From Hyperoodon ampullatus (lineage: Eukaryota > Chordata > Mammalia > Artiodactyla > Ziphiidae): DNA of 64,000 bases. Location: positions 186,001 to 250,000 of the forward strand of contig CATKHW010000366.1 of the NCBI GenBank assembly GCA_949752795.1, written 5' to 3'. Below, one piece after another: positions 62,983-64,000 of this stretch; position 1 is the first letter of the stretch, and the number at the start of each line of letters is the position of its first letter. A model generated the notes under the pieces. It was not told the DNA's origin. It was given only the letters and a program-made list of their open reading frames with translations, and searched no databases. The translations under genes and the position numbers were made by a program.

Positions 62983-63560
62983 TGAACCCTGTCATCACAA
63001 TGCACCATGCCCATCATCATAATGCTTCAGGCTATTGTCATCACAATGAAATCAAAATGCTCCATGACCTCTGTCATAACACTGCTCCAAACCCTTGTGA
63101 TCACAATATTCCATAACACTTGTCATCACAATGCCCCATGACGCTCGTCATCACAATTATCTAGGGTCTTCTCTTCACAATGCTCCATGACCTTTGTCAT
63201 CACAATGCTCAATACACTTGTCATCAAAATGCTCCCTGACACTTGTTCTCTGTATGCTCCTTGAACCCTGTCATGACAAGGCTCCATGCCTTTTTCATCA
63301 CAATGATCCATGCCTTTTTCATCACAATGCTCCAAGACGCCTGTAATTACAATGCTCCATGCCCTTGTCATCACAAAGCTCAATGACGCATGTCATCAGA
63401 CTGCTCCTTGGCCTTCTCATCACAATGCTCCATGTCCTTGTCATCACAATTTTCCAAGACACTCTAATCACAATGCTCCATGCCCCTTTTCATCAGTATG
63501 CTCCATGAGACTTGTCTCACAAGGCTCCGTGGTTTTCTCATCACAATGCTCCAGCACCTT
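62983..63560 (+). repeat. Minisatellite block duplicated from 59756-60332 (copy 2)
   Basis: Second copy of the ordered variant string, with substitutions and small indels. Partial copies of its middle also occur near 60897-61000 and 62746-62900. Confidence 0.78.
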
Positions 63561-63604
63561 GTCATCACAATGCTTCACGACCTTGTCATGAAAATTTTCA
63601 ATGG

Positions 63605-64000
63605 CCCTTGTCATCATAATGCTCCAAGCCCTAGTCATCACAATGCTCCATTATATTTATCATCACAATCCTCCATTACATTTGGCATCACAATGCTCCA
63701 TGCCATTGTCATCGCAATGGACCATGACATATGTCATCACAGTGCTCCCTGACACCTGTCTTCACAATACTCCATGACCTTCTCATCACAATGCCCCATG
63801 CCCTTGTCATCACAATGCCCCATGCCCACTGTCATCACAATAATCTATTAAACTTGTCAGACCAATGCTCCATGCCCCTGTCATCACAATGCTCCATGCC
63901 CTTGTCATCACAATGCTCCATGACTCCTGTCATCACAATGCTCTGTGACTCCAGTCATCACAATGCTTCATAACATTTGTCATCACAGTGGTCCATGCCC
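63605..64000 (+). repeat. Minisatellite block duplicated from 61290-61685 (copy 2)
   Basis: Second copy with matching variant order up to the last base of the window ('ggtccatgccc' in the first copy, 'gtggtccatgccc' here), so the duplication may continue beyond. Confidence 0.78.

Larger units (their letters stand above)
58739..64000 (+). repeat. Degenerate 23-25-bp minisatellite array
   Basis: A motif close to 'catcacaatgctccatg' followed by 6-8 bases ending 'ttgt' or 'ctgt' repeats over 5.2 kb in one orientation and continues past the right edge. Lengths of 24 and 25 bp alternate irregularly, and substitutions are common ('catcaaaatg', 'atcacaaggctcc'). Runs of 24-bp units stay in frame and create short open frames rich in ITMLHALV- or CHHNAP-like repeats; these are artefacts. 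I see no gene, SINE or satellite monomer inside. Confidence 0.95.

Noticed and set aside
58739..64000. CRISPR-like array of short regular repeats
   Set aside because: Units are contiguous and degenerate with no unique spacers, and the context is mammalian.

Overview
The window is mammalian, non-coding, repeat-only DNA. It most likely comes from a cetacean (whale or dolphin). Three observations support this. Two tRNA-derived SINEs of the CHR type (cetacean/hippo/ruminant) are present. A decayed L1 3' end resembles cetartiodactyl L1. The tandem repeat unit is about 1,739 bp, close to the length I recall for the 'common cetacean satellite' (about 1.6-1.76 kb, work of Arnason and colleagues); that name is from memory and unchecked. 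I find no credible protein gene, rRNA, tRNA gene or CRISPR array. The many short open frames are by-products of repetition.

Region 1 (1-58738) is a head-to-tail satellite array of 33 complete monomers and one truncated one, numbered M1-M34 from the left edge. Each monomer has three parts: about 510 bp of unassigned sequence; about 900 bp of L1 3' end in antisense orientation, including its A-tail; and a spacerless 74-bp palindrome followed by about 260 bp of unassigned sequence. Diagnostic variants group the monomers into 12 types, which gives a higher-order repeat (HOR) of about 20.86 kb. M1-M12 is one HOR. M13-M29 is a second HOR with two rearrangements: most of type 3 is lost through a 3/4 hybrid (M15), and a three-monomer, 5,217-bp block (types 8-9-10/7) is present three times. 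Inside the 12-mer, types 5-6-7 resemble 10-11-12, evidence of an older duplication. From M30 rightwards HOR identity is lost and divergence rises toward the array edge.

Two SINEs interrupt the array. One lies in M25 (minus strand), inside the homogenised core and inside one of three near-identical triplicates. The other lies in M32 (plus strand), in the diverged edge. Both have target-site duplications, A and B boxes and an A-rich tail.

Region 2 (58739-64000, running off the right edge) is a different tandem repeat: a degenerate 23-25-bp minisatellite built around 'catcacaatgctccatg'. It joins the truncated last satellite monomer abruptly. It has long-range block duplications of its own, at offsets near 0.44, 1.08, 2.315 and 3.23 kb.

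No genes work together here. What the window records is satellite evolution: unequal exchange, HOR formation, local amplification, retroposon insertion, edge decay and a junction between two repeat classes.
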